A stretch of 6,400 nucleotides of DNA from Clostridia bacterium (GCA_026418215.1 JAOABT010000012.1:1-6400), one strand, 5' to 3'; positions 1 through 5,917 are shown, counted from the stretch's first letter. Numbers and translations are program-made. Notes: generated from the letters alone by a model not told the origin.

Positions 1-288
1 GTGCAGAGCTATGGACTCAAGGATTATTTCATTCATATCCTGGGCCAGAAGGGTAACGCAGCCGAGTGCAAGGCCCATTTGGCACACAAGCTCAAGGAGC
101 TTACCGACTGCAAGCCCGGCGAGGTTTTGTTTATCGGAGACACCGTTCATGATTATGAGGTTGCCAAAGAAGCAGGCTTCGACTGTGCTTTAGTGGCCAA
201 TGGCCACTGCAGCCGATCAAGGCTGGAAGCCACGGGAGCGCCCGTCTATGGGAATCTGACCGAGCTTTACGAGGCTGTTTTTAAGTAA
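1..288 (+). CDS. HAD-family hydrolase (phosphoglycolate phosphatase-like), C-terminal part
   Basis: The reading frame is open at the window edge, so the GTG at base 1 is probably an internal valine codon. The 95 visible residues are the C-terminal half of a HAD phosphatase that is normally about 210-220 residues long. The segment GDTVHDYEVAKEAG (about residues 46-59) is HAD motif IV, with D47 and D51 as the Mg-binding acidic pair. K24 is in the right place for the motif III lysine. The conserved 'ANGH' after the next strand and the following 'RLE.TGAPV' are typical of cytoplasmic phosphoglycolate-phosphatase-like members. The nucleophile motif (DxDGT) and the cap domain lie outside the window. 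The substrate cannot be told; HAD phosphatases of this type remove phosphate from small organic phosphates. The stop lies 11 bases before the threonine aldolase start, so the two are probably co-transcribed. Confidence 0.88.
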   Translation: MQSYGLKDYFIHILGQKGNAAECKAHLAHKLKELTDCKPGEVLFIGDTVHDYEVAKEAGFDCALVANGHCSRSRLEATGAPVYGNLTELYEAVFK

Positions 289-293
289 GGGGA
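287..293 (+). promoter_or_regulatory. Ribosome binding site of the threonine aldolase gene
   Basis: AAGGGGA lies 6 bases ahead of the ATG at 300 and overlaps the stop codon of the upstream HAD gene. This supports the chosen start and suggests coupled translation of the two genes. Confidence 0.7.
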
Positions 294-299
294 CAAGCG

Positions 300-1322
300 A
301 TGAAAAATATTGATTTGCGTAGTGATACAGTAACCTGGCCTACAGAGGAAATGAGGCAGGCCATGCTGAAGGCCGAGGTCGGAGATGACGTCTACGGCGA
401 TGATCCAACGGTTAATCACCTTCAGGAGATGGCGGCCCACAGACTGGGCAAGGAGGCTGCCCTGTTCGTTCCTACCGGCACCATGGGGAACCAGCTTGCC
501 GTCTTTACCCACATCAATCGCGGTGATGAAGTGATTATCGCAGAGGACAACCATATTGTAGTGCACGAGGCAGGGGGCGCGGCGGTGATTGCCGGTGCGA
601 ACATGCGTTGTCTGCCTGCCGACAAGGGCATGGTCAATCTTAAGGCAGTTGAAAAAACCATTCGCTTCGGTGAGGACATCCATGAACCCAAAACAGGGTT
701 GATTTGTACTGAAAACGCCCACTCTACAGGCGTCGTCCATCCGCTTTCCTATATGAAAGAGCTTTATGATTTGGCTAAAAAGAACAATATCCCCGTACAT
801 CTGGATGGTGCCAGGATATTCAATGCGGCTTCCTATCTCAAGGTCGATGCCGCAGAAATAGCCCAATATGCAGATTCCATCATGTTCTGCCTTTCAAAAG
901 GGCTTTGCGCACCCGTAGGGTCCATGTTAGTGGGGTCACGTCAGTTTATCGACGCGGCTCGAAGAAAAAGGAAGCTCTTGGGCGGCGGCATGCGCCAGGT
1001 AGGGATTCTCGCCGAGGCAGGCCTTATCGCCTTGAACAATATGACACTGCGAGTTCATGTGGACCATTTAAATGCTAAATACCTGGCAAGCCGCCTCGCG
1101 GAAATACCGTCACTCGAGGTTTTTGAAGAGGATGTCCATATTAACATGGTTTTTTTCAGAATCAATAAGCCTCATAACGGGGATGATTTAGCCGAAGCGC
1201 TCAAGAAGCAAGGAATTTTGGTTAACCCCTCTCATGAAGGACTCATGCGCCTTGTAACTCATTATTATATCGGCAGGGAGCAGATTGATCAGACCGTTGA
1301 AGCCTTTAAGGCCGTTTTATAA
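300..1322 (+). CDS. ltaE: Low-specificity L-threonine aldolase
   Basis: A PLP-dependent cytoplasmic enzyme that cleaves L-threonine or L-allo-threonine to glycine and acetaldehyde, linking threonine and glycine metabolism. The 340 residues are full length for the family. Visible landmarks are RSDT (7-10) at the N-terminus, the glycine-rich 'PTGTMGNQ' cofactor-binding segment (58-65), H89, which should stack on the PLP ring, and DGAR (169-172), whose D169 should contact the pyridine nitrogen. K200 in 'FCLSKGLCAPVG' is the Schiff-base lysine. 'LGGGMRQVG' (227-235) and R317 near the C-terminus (substrate carboxylate) are also present. These residue roles come from knowledge of the family. The gene sits between a HAD phosphatase and a YitT-family gene with short gaps, so it is likely part of one operon. 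The neighbours do not suggest a dedicated pathway. Stereospecificity cannot be judged from sequence alone. Confidence 0.95.
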   Translation: MKNIDLRSDTVTWPTEEMRQAMLKAEVGDDVYGDDPTVNHLQEMAAHRLGKEAALFVPTGTMGNQLAVFTHINRGDEVIIAEDNHIVVHEAGGAAVIAGANMRCLPADKGMVNLKAVEKTIRFGEDIHEPKTGLICTENAHSTGVVHPLSYMKELYDLAKKNNIPVHLDGARIFNAASYLKVDAAEIAQYADSIMFCLSKGLCAPVGSMLVGSRQFIDAARRKRKLLGGGMRQVGILAEAGLIALNNMTLRVHVDHLNAKYLASRLAEIPSLEVFEEDVHINMVFFRINKPHNGDDLAEALKKQGILVNPSHEGLMRLVTHYYIGREQIDQTVEAFKAVL

Positions 1323-1349
1323 AAGGATGTAAATAGGAGAGAGAACATC

Positions 1350-2192
1350 ATGAATAGGGTTAAAGAGTTTCTCTACATTAACCTTGGCTTATTCTTGGTC
1401 GCTGCGGGCATCCACTTTTTCAAGGTACCGAACCACTTCGCAACAGGAGGTGTCAGCGGTCTTGCCATTGTGGCGGACCACTTCTTCCCCAACCTAAGTG
1501 TCGGACCTCTCATGATGATCATCAACGTTGCCTTTCTTGTTCTGGGGCTTTTATTGATCGGTGTTGAATTCACAGGTAAAACGGCTTATTCGAGTATTGT
1601 GCTGTCGGGGATGGTCTGGCTTTTGGACTATCTCTTACCGCTAAAGGCTCCCATGACACCGGACACGCTTCTGGAGCTGATCTTTTCCATCATTCTTCCT
1701 GCCGTTGGATCGGCTATTGTTTTCAATATGAACGCCTCAACGGGTGGAACCGACATCGTTGCAAAGATTTTGAACAAATACACAGACCTCGACATCGGCA
1801 AGGCCTTGTTAAGCTCAGACTTCATCATTACCATTCTAGCAGGTGTCGTGTTTGGTGTGCGCATAGGCATGTACTCGGTGCTGGGCCTCATCATGAAAGG
1901 ATTCCTGATTGATACCGTGCTGGAGGGCGTTAATTTAAAGAAGCAAATGGTTATCGTCAGCAGTAATCCTGACCCCATCAAAGCTTACATCATCGAGCAC
2001 ATCAAACGCGGAGCCACGGTCTACACGGCCTTTGGCGCCTACACGAACGAGGAAAAGCACGTCATTACCTCGGTGATGAGTCGAAAACAGGCTCTTGATC
2101 TTAGGAATTATATCCGACAGGTAGATAAAAACGCCTTCATTACGATTACCAACACGTCAGAAATCATCGGCAAGGGCTTCAGAAGCCTATAA
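1350..2192 (+). CDS. YitT family integral membrane protein (DUF161 plus DUF2179)
   Basis: A 280-residue membrane protein with the YitT family layout. About six hydrophobic stretches cover residues 7-24, 35-45, 53-71, 80-97, 108-126 and 155-188, followed by a soluble C-terminal domain from about residue 196 (DUF2179). Two internally related glycine motifs are seen, 'PNHFATGGVSG' (27-37) and 'NASTGGTDIVAK' (128-139), a hallmark of the family's duplicated membrane half. The C-terminus 'GKGFRSL' matches the usual GxGFR ending. The family is often annotated as a possible transporter or 5-formyltetrahydrofolate-cyclo-ligase-associated protein, but I know of no firm function and assign none. AGGAGAGAG at about 1336-1344 supports the ATG at 1350. 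It follows ltaE by 27 bases and is probably the last gene of that run. Confidence 0.93.
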   Translation: MNRVKEFLYINLGLFLVAAGIHFFKVPNHFATGGVSGLAIVADHFFPNLSVGPLMMIINVAFLVLGLLLIGVEFTGKTAYSSIVLSGMVWLLDYLLPLKAPMTPDTLLELIFSIILPAVGSAIVFNMNASTGGTDIVAKILNKYTDLDIGKALLSSDFIITILAGVVFGVRIGMYSVLGLIMKGFLIDTVLEGVNLKKQMVIVSSNPDPIKAYIIEHIKRGATVYTAFGAYTNEEKHVITSVMSRKQALDLRNYIRQVDKNAFITITNTSEIIGKGFRSL

Positions 2193-2209
2193 GGCTATAT
2201 TTTGAAGCC
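2175..2209 (+). terminator. Possible weak terminator: nested hairpins at the yitT-like stop
   Basis: GGCTTCA (2175-2181) can pair with TGAAGCC (2203-2209), enclosing a second hairpin of AGCCT (2184-2188) with AGGCT (2192-2196). The structure straddles the stop codon at 2190-2192. The only T-rich stretch is TATATTTT just after the inner hairpin, so it is a poor match to a standard intrinsic terminator. A new promoter starts about 40 bases further on, which makes a transcript end here plausible. Confidence 0.3.
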
Positions 2210-2240
2210 TAGAACCCATATATCGAGAAAACATGGTAAA

Positions 2241-2254
2241 CAAACATATGTTTT
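2241..2254. promoter_or_regulatory. LexA-box-like operator 1
   Basis: CAAACATATGTTTT matches the Gram-positive LexA consensus CGAAC-RNRY-GTTYG at 12 of 14 positions, with the full inner core AACATATGTT. It overlaps the place where the -35 region of the following promoter must lie, so a bound repressor would block RNA polymerase. The match is by eye; binding is inferred. Confidence 0.6.
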
Positions 2255-2277
2255 TTTATGAAATACTGTGGTATACT
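2249..2277 (+). promoter_or_regulatory. Sigma-A type promoter with extended -10, ahead of the radical SAM gene
   Basis: TATACT at 2272-2277 is preceded by TGG at 2269-2271, giving a complete extended -10 element. The -35 position at 17-bp spacing (2249-2254, TGTTTT) is weak, as is common with an extended -10. Transcription should start near 2284, inside the second LexA-like box and upstream of the ATG at 2306. This rules out the earlier in-frame ATG at 2258 as a start for this transcript. Confidence 0.6.
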
Positions 2278-2283
2278 TAAAAA

Positions 2284-2297
2284 AGAACGTATGTTTG
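2284..2297. promoter_or_regulatory. LexA-box-like operator 2
   Basis: AGAACGTATGTTTG matches the consensus CGAAC-RNRY-GTTYG at 13 of 14 positions; only the first base differs. It covers the predicted transcription start and abuts the ribosome binding site of the radical SAM gene. Its centre lies 43 bp from that of operator 1, about four helical turns, so two LexA dimers would sit on the same face and bracket the promoter. Confidence 0.65.
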
Positions 2298-2303
2298 GAG
2301 GGG
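2297..2303 (+). promoter_or_regulatory. Ribosome binding site deciding the radical SAM start
   Basis: GGAGGGG stands just before the ATG at 2306. The in-frame ATGs at 2258 and 2291 have no such site in front of them, and the first lies inside the promoter. This fixes the start at 2306. The spacing from GGAGG to ATG is 4 bases, a little short. Confidence 0.75.
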
Positions 2304-2305
2304 CC

Positions 2306-3547
2306 ATGAAACTGCTCGAAAAGCTTCAAATCCTTGCTGATTCAGCCAAATACGATGTTTCCTGCTCGTCGAGCGGAAGTAATCGCGCCAATAAAAAGGG
2401 ACAAGTCGGAAACGCTGCTGTTGCGGGCATCTGCCACAGCTGGGCCGACGATGGCCGCTGTATTTCCCTTCTCAAGGTTCTTTTTTCCAACTGCTGTATT
2501 TATGATTGCAAATACTGTGCCAACCGCATCACCAATGATGTGCCGAGAGCCAGCTTTACCCCGGATGAGCTCTGCGAGCTAACCATAGAGTTTTACCGCA
2601 GGAATTACATTGAAGGGCTGTTTTTAAGCTCGGCTGTTCTGAAAAGCCCCGACTATACCATGGAGCTTATGATCAAGGCCCTAAAGAAGCTGCGCTACGA
2701 ATACAAATTCAATGGTTACATTCATATAAAGTCTATCCCTGGCGCGGATTTGCGCCTCGTCAATGAAGCAGGCCTTCTGGCAGACCGTATGAGCATTAAC
2801 ATTGAGCTGCCATCGGTTCAGGGCCTTAAGCTCTTGGCACCTCAAAAGGAGCCGGAGGCTATCTTAAAGCCCATGAGCTTTGTAAAAGAGCAAATCCACG
2901 GTGCCAACGAGCTCACGATTTACCGAAAAAAACAGATATTTGTGCCAGCAGGCCAAACTACCCAGCTCATTGTGGGCGCTACCCGTGACAGTGATCTCAC
3001 CATTCTGAACCTCACACAGGAGCTTTATGACAAATACAAGCTCAAACGTGTCTATTACTCGGCTTATGTACCGGTCAACGTGCATAAAGACCTGCCTGCG
3101 CTTAACACAAGCCCTCCGCTTCTTCGGGAGCATCGCATCTATCAGGCCGACTGGCTTTTGAGGTTTTATGGCTTTAACGCAAAAGAGCTTCTAAACGAGG
3201 GCCATTCGAGCTTTGATATCCGCGTTGACCCCAAGTGCGACTGGGCGCTTCGGAATATAGACCAATTCCCCGTTGAGATCAACAAGGCTCCTCTGGAAAT
3301 GCTGCTGCGTGTTCCCGGCATCGGCTACAAAATGGCCGAACGCATTGTAAGGGCCAGAAGAATAGGCCCGTTGACTTATGAAGACCTAAAGCTCATGCGG
3401 GTTGTGCTAAAAAGAGCAAGGTTTTTCATCACCTGCAGCGGCAAATACTATGGGGGAGTGGACCTTGATTCAACCGACCTGTACCCGATTCTTGCCGAAG
3501 ATCAGGACAACAAGAGCCTCTACGGTCAAATCTCAATGTTCGGCTAG
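2306..3547 (+). CDS. Putative DNA modification/repair radical SAM protein with helix-hairpin-helix
   Basis: From the start at 2306 the product has 413 residues. A radical SAM cluster motif CX3CX2C is formed by C64, C68 and C71 ('CIYDCKYC'), expected to hold a [4Fe-4S] cluster that cleaves S-adenosylmethionine. The upstream 'DVSCSSSGSNR' and 'GICHSWADDGRC' segments, with C20, C43 and C52, are typical of the family described as 'putative DNA modification/repair radical SAM protein' (TIGR03916). The C-terminal part (about 325-352, 'INKAPLEMLLRVPGIGYKMAERIV') is a helix-hairpin-helix, a non-specific DNA-binding module, which supports a nucleic acid substrate. The reaction is unknown to me. The gene is followed after 15 bases by the family's usual partner (DUF4130), and its promoter carries two LexA-like boxes, so expression is probably induced by DNA damage. 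A longer reading from 2258 would begin inside the promoter and is not preferred. Confidence 0.9.
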   Translation: MKLLEKLQILADSAKYDVSCSSSGSNRANKKGQVGNAAVAGICHSWADDGRCISLLKVLFSNCCIYDCKYCANRITNDVPRASFTPDELCELTIEFYRRNYIEGLFLSSAVLKSPDYTMELMIKALKKLRYEYKFNGYIHIKSIPGADLRLVNEAGLLADRMSINIELPSVQGLKLLAPQKEPEAILKPMSFVKEQIHGANELTIYRKKQIFVPAGQTTQLIVGATRDSDLTILNLTQELYDKYKLKRVYYSAYVPVNVHKDLPALNTSPPLLREHRIYQADWLLRFYGFNAKELLNEGHSSFDIRVDPKCDWALRNIDQFPVEINKAPLEMLLRVPGIGYKMAERIVRARRIGPLTYEDLKLMRVVLKRARFFITCSGKYYGGVDLDSTDLYPILAEDQDNKSLYGQISMFG

Positions 3548-3562
3548 ATAAAGGAGTTTTTC

Positions 3563-4294
3563 ATGATTTATCTTACTGATGGAAGCTTTGAGGGTATACT
3601 GACAGCTGTTTTTGAGGCATATGCGAACAAGGTGGAGCCTGAAGCCATCATTTCCAAGGATGTGTTTCAAACCTCGCTCTTGTCTGAGGTTAAGGAAGTG
3701 GACACCGATATTGAGAAGTCTGACCGTGTGTATAAGGCCATTGTTGAGAAGATAGCTGAGGAAGCGATGGAAACCCTGTATCGTGCCTATCTGACCGAGG
3801 ACCCGGATGTCGGCACCTATATTTACAGATATATCAAGATCGGTTTGAAGATAGGCCGTAAGACAGTTTCCTACCTACAAAATCCGGATATTCTCAAGGT
3901 TCATGACCTCAGCCATAAGGTTATCGCCGAGATGCATCTTTTTTTGGGAATTCTGAGATTTAAGAAACTCAAGAACGGCATATTTTATGCTCATATCGAG
4001 CCTGATAACAACATCACCATGCTTATCTCAAGCCATTTTGTGGATAGACTTTCGGATCAGCCCTGGATCATTCACGATGCCAGGCGAGATGTTTATGCAC
4101 TTTACGATACCAATCAGGTTGTGTTTTCAAGAGAACACATCGCCATTCCTGAAGACGGGCTGGATGAGCAGTTTGAGCTTTTATGGAAGCGCTATTTTAA
4201 GACGATTGCCATTGAAAGCCGTAAGAATCTCCGAGCGCAGAAGCAATTTATGCCAAGGCGTTATTGGAAGAACCTCGTTGAGAAACAAGGCTAA
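3563..4294 (+). CDS. TIGR03915-type putative DNA repair protein (DUF4130)
   Basis: A soluble protein of 243 residues, recognised by its N-terminus 'YLTDGSFEGILTAVFEAY' (3-20) and by the conserved C-terminal block containing 'LWKRYFKTIAIESRKN' (207-222) and 'QKQFMPRRYW' (226-235), both typical of DUF4130. The middle is mostly helical by appearance ('YRYIKIGLKIGRK', 'HKVIAEMHLFLGILRF'). No catalytic motif is evident. This family is found beside the radical SAM protein encoded just upstream. In other bacteria it may be fused to a uracil-DNA-glycosylase-like domain; here the protein ends right after the DUF4130 block, so that domain is absent. A clear AAGGAG (3551-3556) lies 6 bases before the ATG. 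The 15-base gap and lack of a separate promoter indicate translation from the same LexA-controlled message. The biochemical function is not established; a role in DNA repair is inferred from partner and regulation. Confidence 0.88.
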   Translation: MIYLTDGSFEGILTAVFEAYANKVEPEAIISKDVFQTSLLSEVKEVDTDIEKSDRVYKAIVEKIAEEAMETLYRAYLTEDPDVGTYIYRYIKIGLKIGRKTVSYLQNPDILKVHDLSHKVIAEMHLFLGILRFKKLKNGIFYAHIEPDNNITMLISSHFVDRLSDQPWIIHDARRDVYALYDTNQVVFSREHIAIPEDGLDEQFELLWKRYFKTIAIESRKNLRAQKQFMPRRYWKNLVEKQG

Positions 4295-4378
4295 AGAAGT
4301 TGTATTCATTAAAGCCCGGACTTCTCTAGTTAGGTATTGACAAGGACAAACGTCAAAAGCCGCTGCCATTTCCTGAAA

Positions 4379-4392
4379 GCTTGTCTACAAGC
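4379..4392. other. Short hairpin in the gap after the DUF4130 gene
   Basis: GCTTG and CAAGC pair around a TCTA loop (a sixth pair would leave a 2-base loop). It lies 85 bases after the stop and is followed by AAATTT rather than a T-run, so it is at best a weak terminator of the upstream unit. Nothing else convincing is seen between 4295 and 4423. Confidence 0.25.
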
Positions 4393-4423
4393 AAATTTCG
4401 TATTTGTTAACAGTTAGTTCATA

Positions 4424-4452
4424 TTGAGTGGCATATCGGGGTATGCTATAAT
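4424..4452 (+). promoter_or_regulatory. Strong housekeeping promoter of the 6S RNA gene
   Basis: TTGAGT (4424-4429) and TATAAT (4447-4452) are separated by exactly 17 bases, and TGC directly before the -10 makes it an extended -10 promoter. Transcription should begin near 4459-4460. This is the best promoter in the window, and no protein gene follows it, as expected for an abundant non-coding RNA. Confidence 0.88.
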
Positions 4453-4458
4453 TAAATC

Positions 4459-4675
4459 AACGAAAGCAATCCTGAGTTGTTCGAGATCCCATAAATTGAA
4501 CCTGCTATTGTTGACGAGGGGGCCTGAAAAACTTTTGGGTATGTAGCACAGGCCACAAGCTAATTCCGACATAGGGCTTCAAGCCCTATGCAACGGCAGT
4601 GGAAGTGTGAAGTACTCAATAGGGCACCCACCTGGTGAGTGCCAGGTGTCATAAATGGGTAACGGCATCTTGGGG
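4459..4675 (+). ncRNA. ssrS: 6S RNA
   Basis: 6S RNA mimics an open promoter and binds housekeeping RNA polymerase, damping transcription in stationary phase. The predicted fold has all three family parts. The closing stem pairs 4470-4479 (TCCTGAGTTG) with 4666-4675 (CATCTTGGGG), with G-T wobbles and one mismatch; the strands resemble the E. coli 6S ends 'TCTGAGATGTTCG' and 'CGGCATCTCGG'. The central bubble has 4480-4504 on its 5' side and about 4623-4665 on its 3' side, the latter holding the small hairpin CACCTGG/CCAGGTG (4629-4635/4642-4648). The apical arm begins with CTATTG (4505-4510) paired to CAATAG (4617-4622) and includes GGCCTG/CAGGCC (4521-4526/4549-4554) and a perfect 9-bp hairpin at 4570-4590. 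About 215 bases from the predicted start to the closing stem fits known 6S RNAs (about 180-200). The exact ends are inferred. Confidence 0.85.
4570..4590 (+). repeat. Perfect 9-bp hairpin within the 6S RNA apical arm
   Basis: CATAGGGCT and AGCCCTATG pair completely around a TCA loop. It is followed by GCAACGG, not by a T-run, so it is a structural element of the RNA rather than a terminator. Confidence 0.8.
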
Positions 4676-4705
4676 AAAAGGCTGTTCAGCAATGAACAGC
4701 CTTTT
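4676..4705 (+). terminator. Intrinsic terminator of the 6S RNA gene
   Basis: AAAAGGCTGTTCA (4676-4688) pairs without mismatch with TGAACAGCCTTTT (4693-4705) around a GCAA loop. The T-tract after the stem is short (TTTT, then ATTGT). It begins directly after the closing stem of 6S RNA. Because the stem has A-run and T-run on its two ends it may also stop minus-strand transcripts coming from the hydrolase gene 130 bases away. Confidence 0.88.
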
Positions 4706-4706
4706 A

Positions 4707-4735
4707 TTGTCAAGTTTTTACCTACATATTATAGA
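4707..4735 (+). promoter_or_regulatory. Possible promoter directed into the 3' end of the hydrolase gene
   Basis: TTGTCA (4707-4712) and TATAGA (4730-4735) are 17 bases apart. No open reading frame or recognised RNA follows on the plus strand, so a transcript would run antisense to the minus-strand hydrolase gene. With no conservation data this may be chance in AT-rich sequence. Confidence 0.25.
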
Positions 4736-4834
4736 CAGATCCGTTCTTGTAAGAAAAGCGCTTTCTCCCGTTCAAAAACGAGTGAGCTGCAACGGAGTGA
4801 AGAAGATAAAAGGCTTAATACCAGGCAGTAGCCA

Positions 4835-5821
4835 TTAAACCTCGTTGACCAGCTCCAGTATTTTTTCCACGACGATATCGGGTTTACTTAAGTGAATATG
4901 CTCACCCGAGCTTTCAATTTCGGTAAAGGTGGCTTTAGGAGACAATTTCATGTAATCTGCGATTAGCTCATGGTGAAGCCTTCCAAGCTGCCTCGCAGCG
5001 TATTCTGTCATACCATTTCGCATCCATTCCCGGATAAGAGATTCATTGGCAGGAGAGAGCAGCTTAAGCGGAATGGGAGGAAAGGTGGTTTCCTGAAGAG
5101 CTGCAAGGCTTTTCTCCAAATCCGCCCATTCTTTCTCCATGGTTTCATAATTCTCGCTTCTTGAAAAGAATTCAATGATCTCTTTTTTAAAGCGCTTGTC
5201 CAGATGATAACCCTTGTAGGGCGAGAACACCCTGAAATAGCCTCGCTTTGCGAGCTGCTTCTTTTGAATCGTGAGCTCAAGGGTGCTTTTACAATCCTCG
5301 TTGTCATTAACGGTTTGGCACCATAACTCATATTGCATGGGCAGAGGGTCTATGAACAGCGCAGCAGCTGTATTTTGAGGTCTTGTTGAAGCATAATGCT
5401 GGGCATAAACAGCTCCGGTTCCGTTGGCAACGAGAATGATAGGGCGTTTGATGCGTTCGAATTTTATTATCAGATCAATAATCTCGGAAACATCGGGAGC
5501 TATGGGTGAGGCTTCGGAAGGGCCGCTCCAATTGTATCCGGGGCGGTCAAAGGTAATGATGCGGTATTGAAGTCCGACCTCATTTTGGATGGGCCACCAT
5601 TCAGCCTGGGAGCTTCCGACGGCATTGATGACCACAATGGCAGGCTCACCCTTGCCTTTAACGCGGTAAAAAATTTTTTTACCGTTTGAATCAACGAATT
5701 TTCCTTCTGAAGAGGGGGTTGAAAACCATTTGACATTGATCCTGACATTCATAAAGATAAACAAAAGTAATAAAGCATATAGAATCAGAGCAACAACGAC
5801 AAAATAGAGAATATAAACCAT
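4835..5821 (-). CDS. Membrane-anchored alpha/beta-hydrolase-fold protein, catalytic residues apparently lost
   Basis: The product has 328 residues. Residues 3-24 form a hydrophobic N-terminal segment, either a membrane anchor or an uncleaved signal; the remainder is an alpha/beta-hydrolase fold of the lipase/esterase type. Visible fold markers are 'IVVINAVGSSQAEWWPIQNEV' from about 62 (strand 3 and oxyanion loop), 'YRIITFDRPGYNWSG' (86-100, strand 4 and the DRPGYG-like turn), 'RPIILVANGTGAVYA' (126-140, strand 5 and nucleophile elbow) and 'FIDPLP' (156-161). The elbow normally reads G-x-S-x-G; here it is A-N-G-T-G, placing glycine (G134) where the serine should be. Near the C-terminus 'SSGEHIHLSKPD' has E307 where 'SGHxIHL' proteins have the catalytic histidine, with H308 next to it. 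The protein may therefore be non-catalytic, or use a shifted site. AGGGGAG (5828-5834, minus strand) lies 6 bases before the ATG. Substrate and role are unknown. Confidence 0.8.
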   Translation of the reverse strand: MVYILYFVVVALILYALLLLFIFMNVRINVKWFSTPSSEGKFVDSNGKKIFYRVKGKGEPAIVVINAVGSSQAEWWPIQNEVGLQYRIITFDRPGYNWSGPSEASPIAPDVSEIIDLIIKFERIKRPIILVANGTGAVYAQHYASTRPQNTAAALFIDPLPMQYELWCQTVNDNEDCKSTLELTIQKKQLAKRGYFRVFSPYKGYHLDKRFKKEIIEFFSRSENYETMEKEWADLEKSLAALQETTFPPIPLKLLSPANESLIREWMRNGMTEYAARQLGRLHHELIADYMKLSPKATFTEIESSGEHIHLSKPDIVVEKILELVNEV

Positions 5822-5841
5822 GGCTCACTCCCCTAAAGACA

Positions 5842-5892
5842 GTATGGAAGCATGCATTAAAAGGCGTTTCATCAAACCAGATACTTCCATGC
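5842..5892. repeat. Spaced inverted repeat in the hydrolase leader
   Basis: GTATGGAAG (5842-5850) is complementary to CTTCCATGC (5884-5892) with one G-T wobble, separated by 33 bases. One arm overlaps the predicted -10 on the minus strand and the other lies just upstream of the ribosome binding site. It could be an operator pair or a leader hairpin, or chance. Confidence 0.35.
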
Positions 5893-5917
5893 TAACATAT
5901 GGAACTTAGGGGTTCAA
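5889..5917 (-). promoter_or_regulatory. Probable promoter of the alpha/beta-hydrolase-fold gene
   Basis: On the minus strand TTGAAC (5917-5912) and TAGCAT (5894-5889) are separated by 17 bases, with TGT directly before the -10 giving an extended -10. Transcription would start near 5882, leaving a leader of about 60 bases before the ATG at 5821. Confidence 0.5.

Noticed and set aside
267..866. Minus-strand ORF of 199 codons opposite the threonine aldolase gene
   Set aside because: It is a shadow of ltaE, whose PLP-enzyme motifs are unmistakable on the plus strand.
4295..4325. AGAAGT/ACTTCT pairing as terminator of the DUF4130 gene
   Set aside because: The stem is only 6 bp with a 19-base loop and no T-run follows.
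4635..4838. Small plus-strand ORF of 67 codons
   Set aside because: It begins inside the 3' bubble of the 6S RNA, runs through the terminator, has no ribosome binding site and no family resemblance.
5889..5906. AACATATGGAAC near the hydrolase promoter as a third LexA box
   Set aside because: It contains ATATG but the half-sites are not the GAAC-N4-GTTC inverted pair; the right half reads GGAAC, so it does not fit the consensus.
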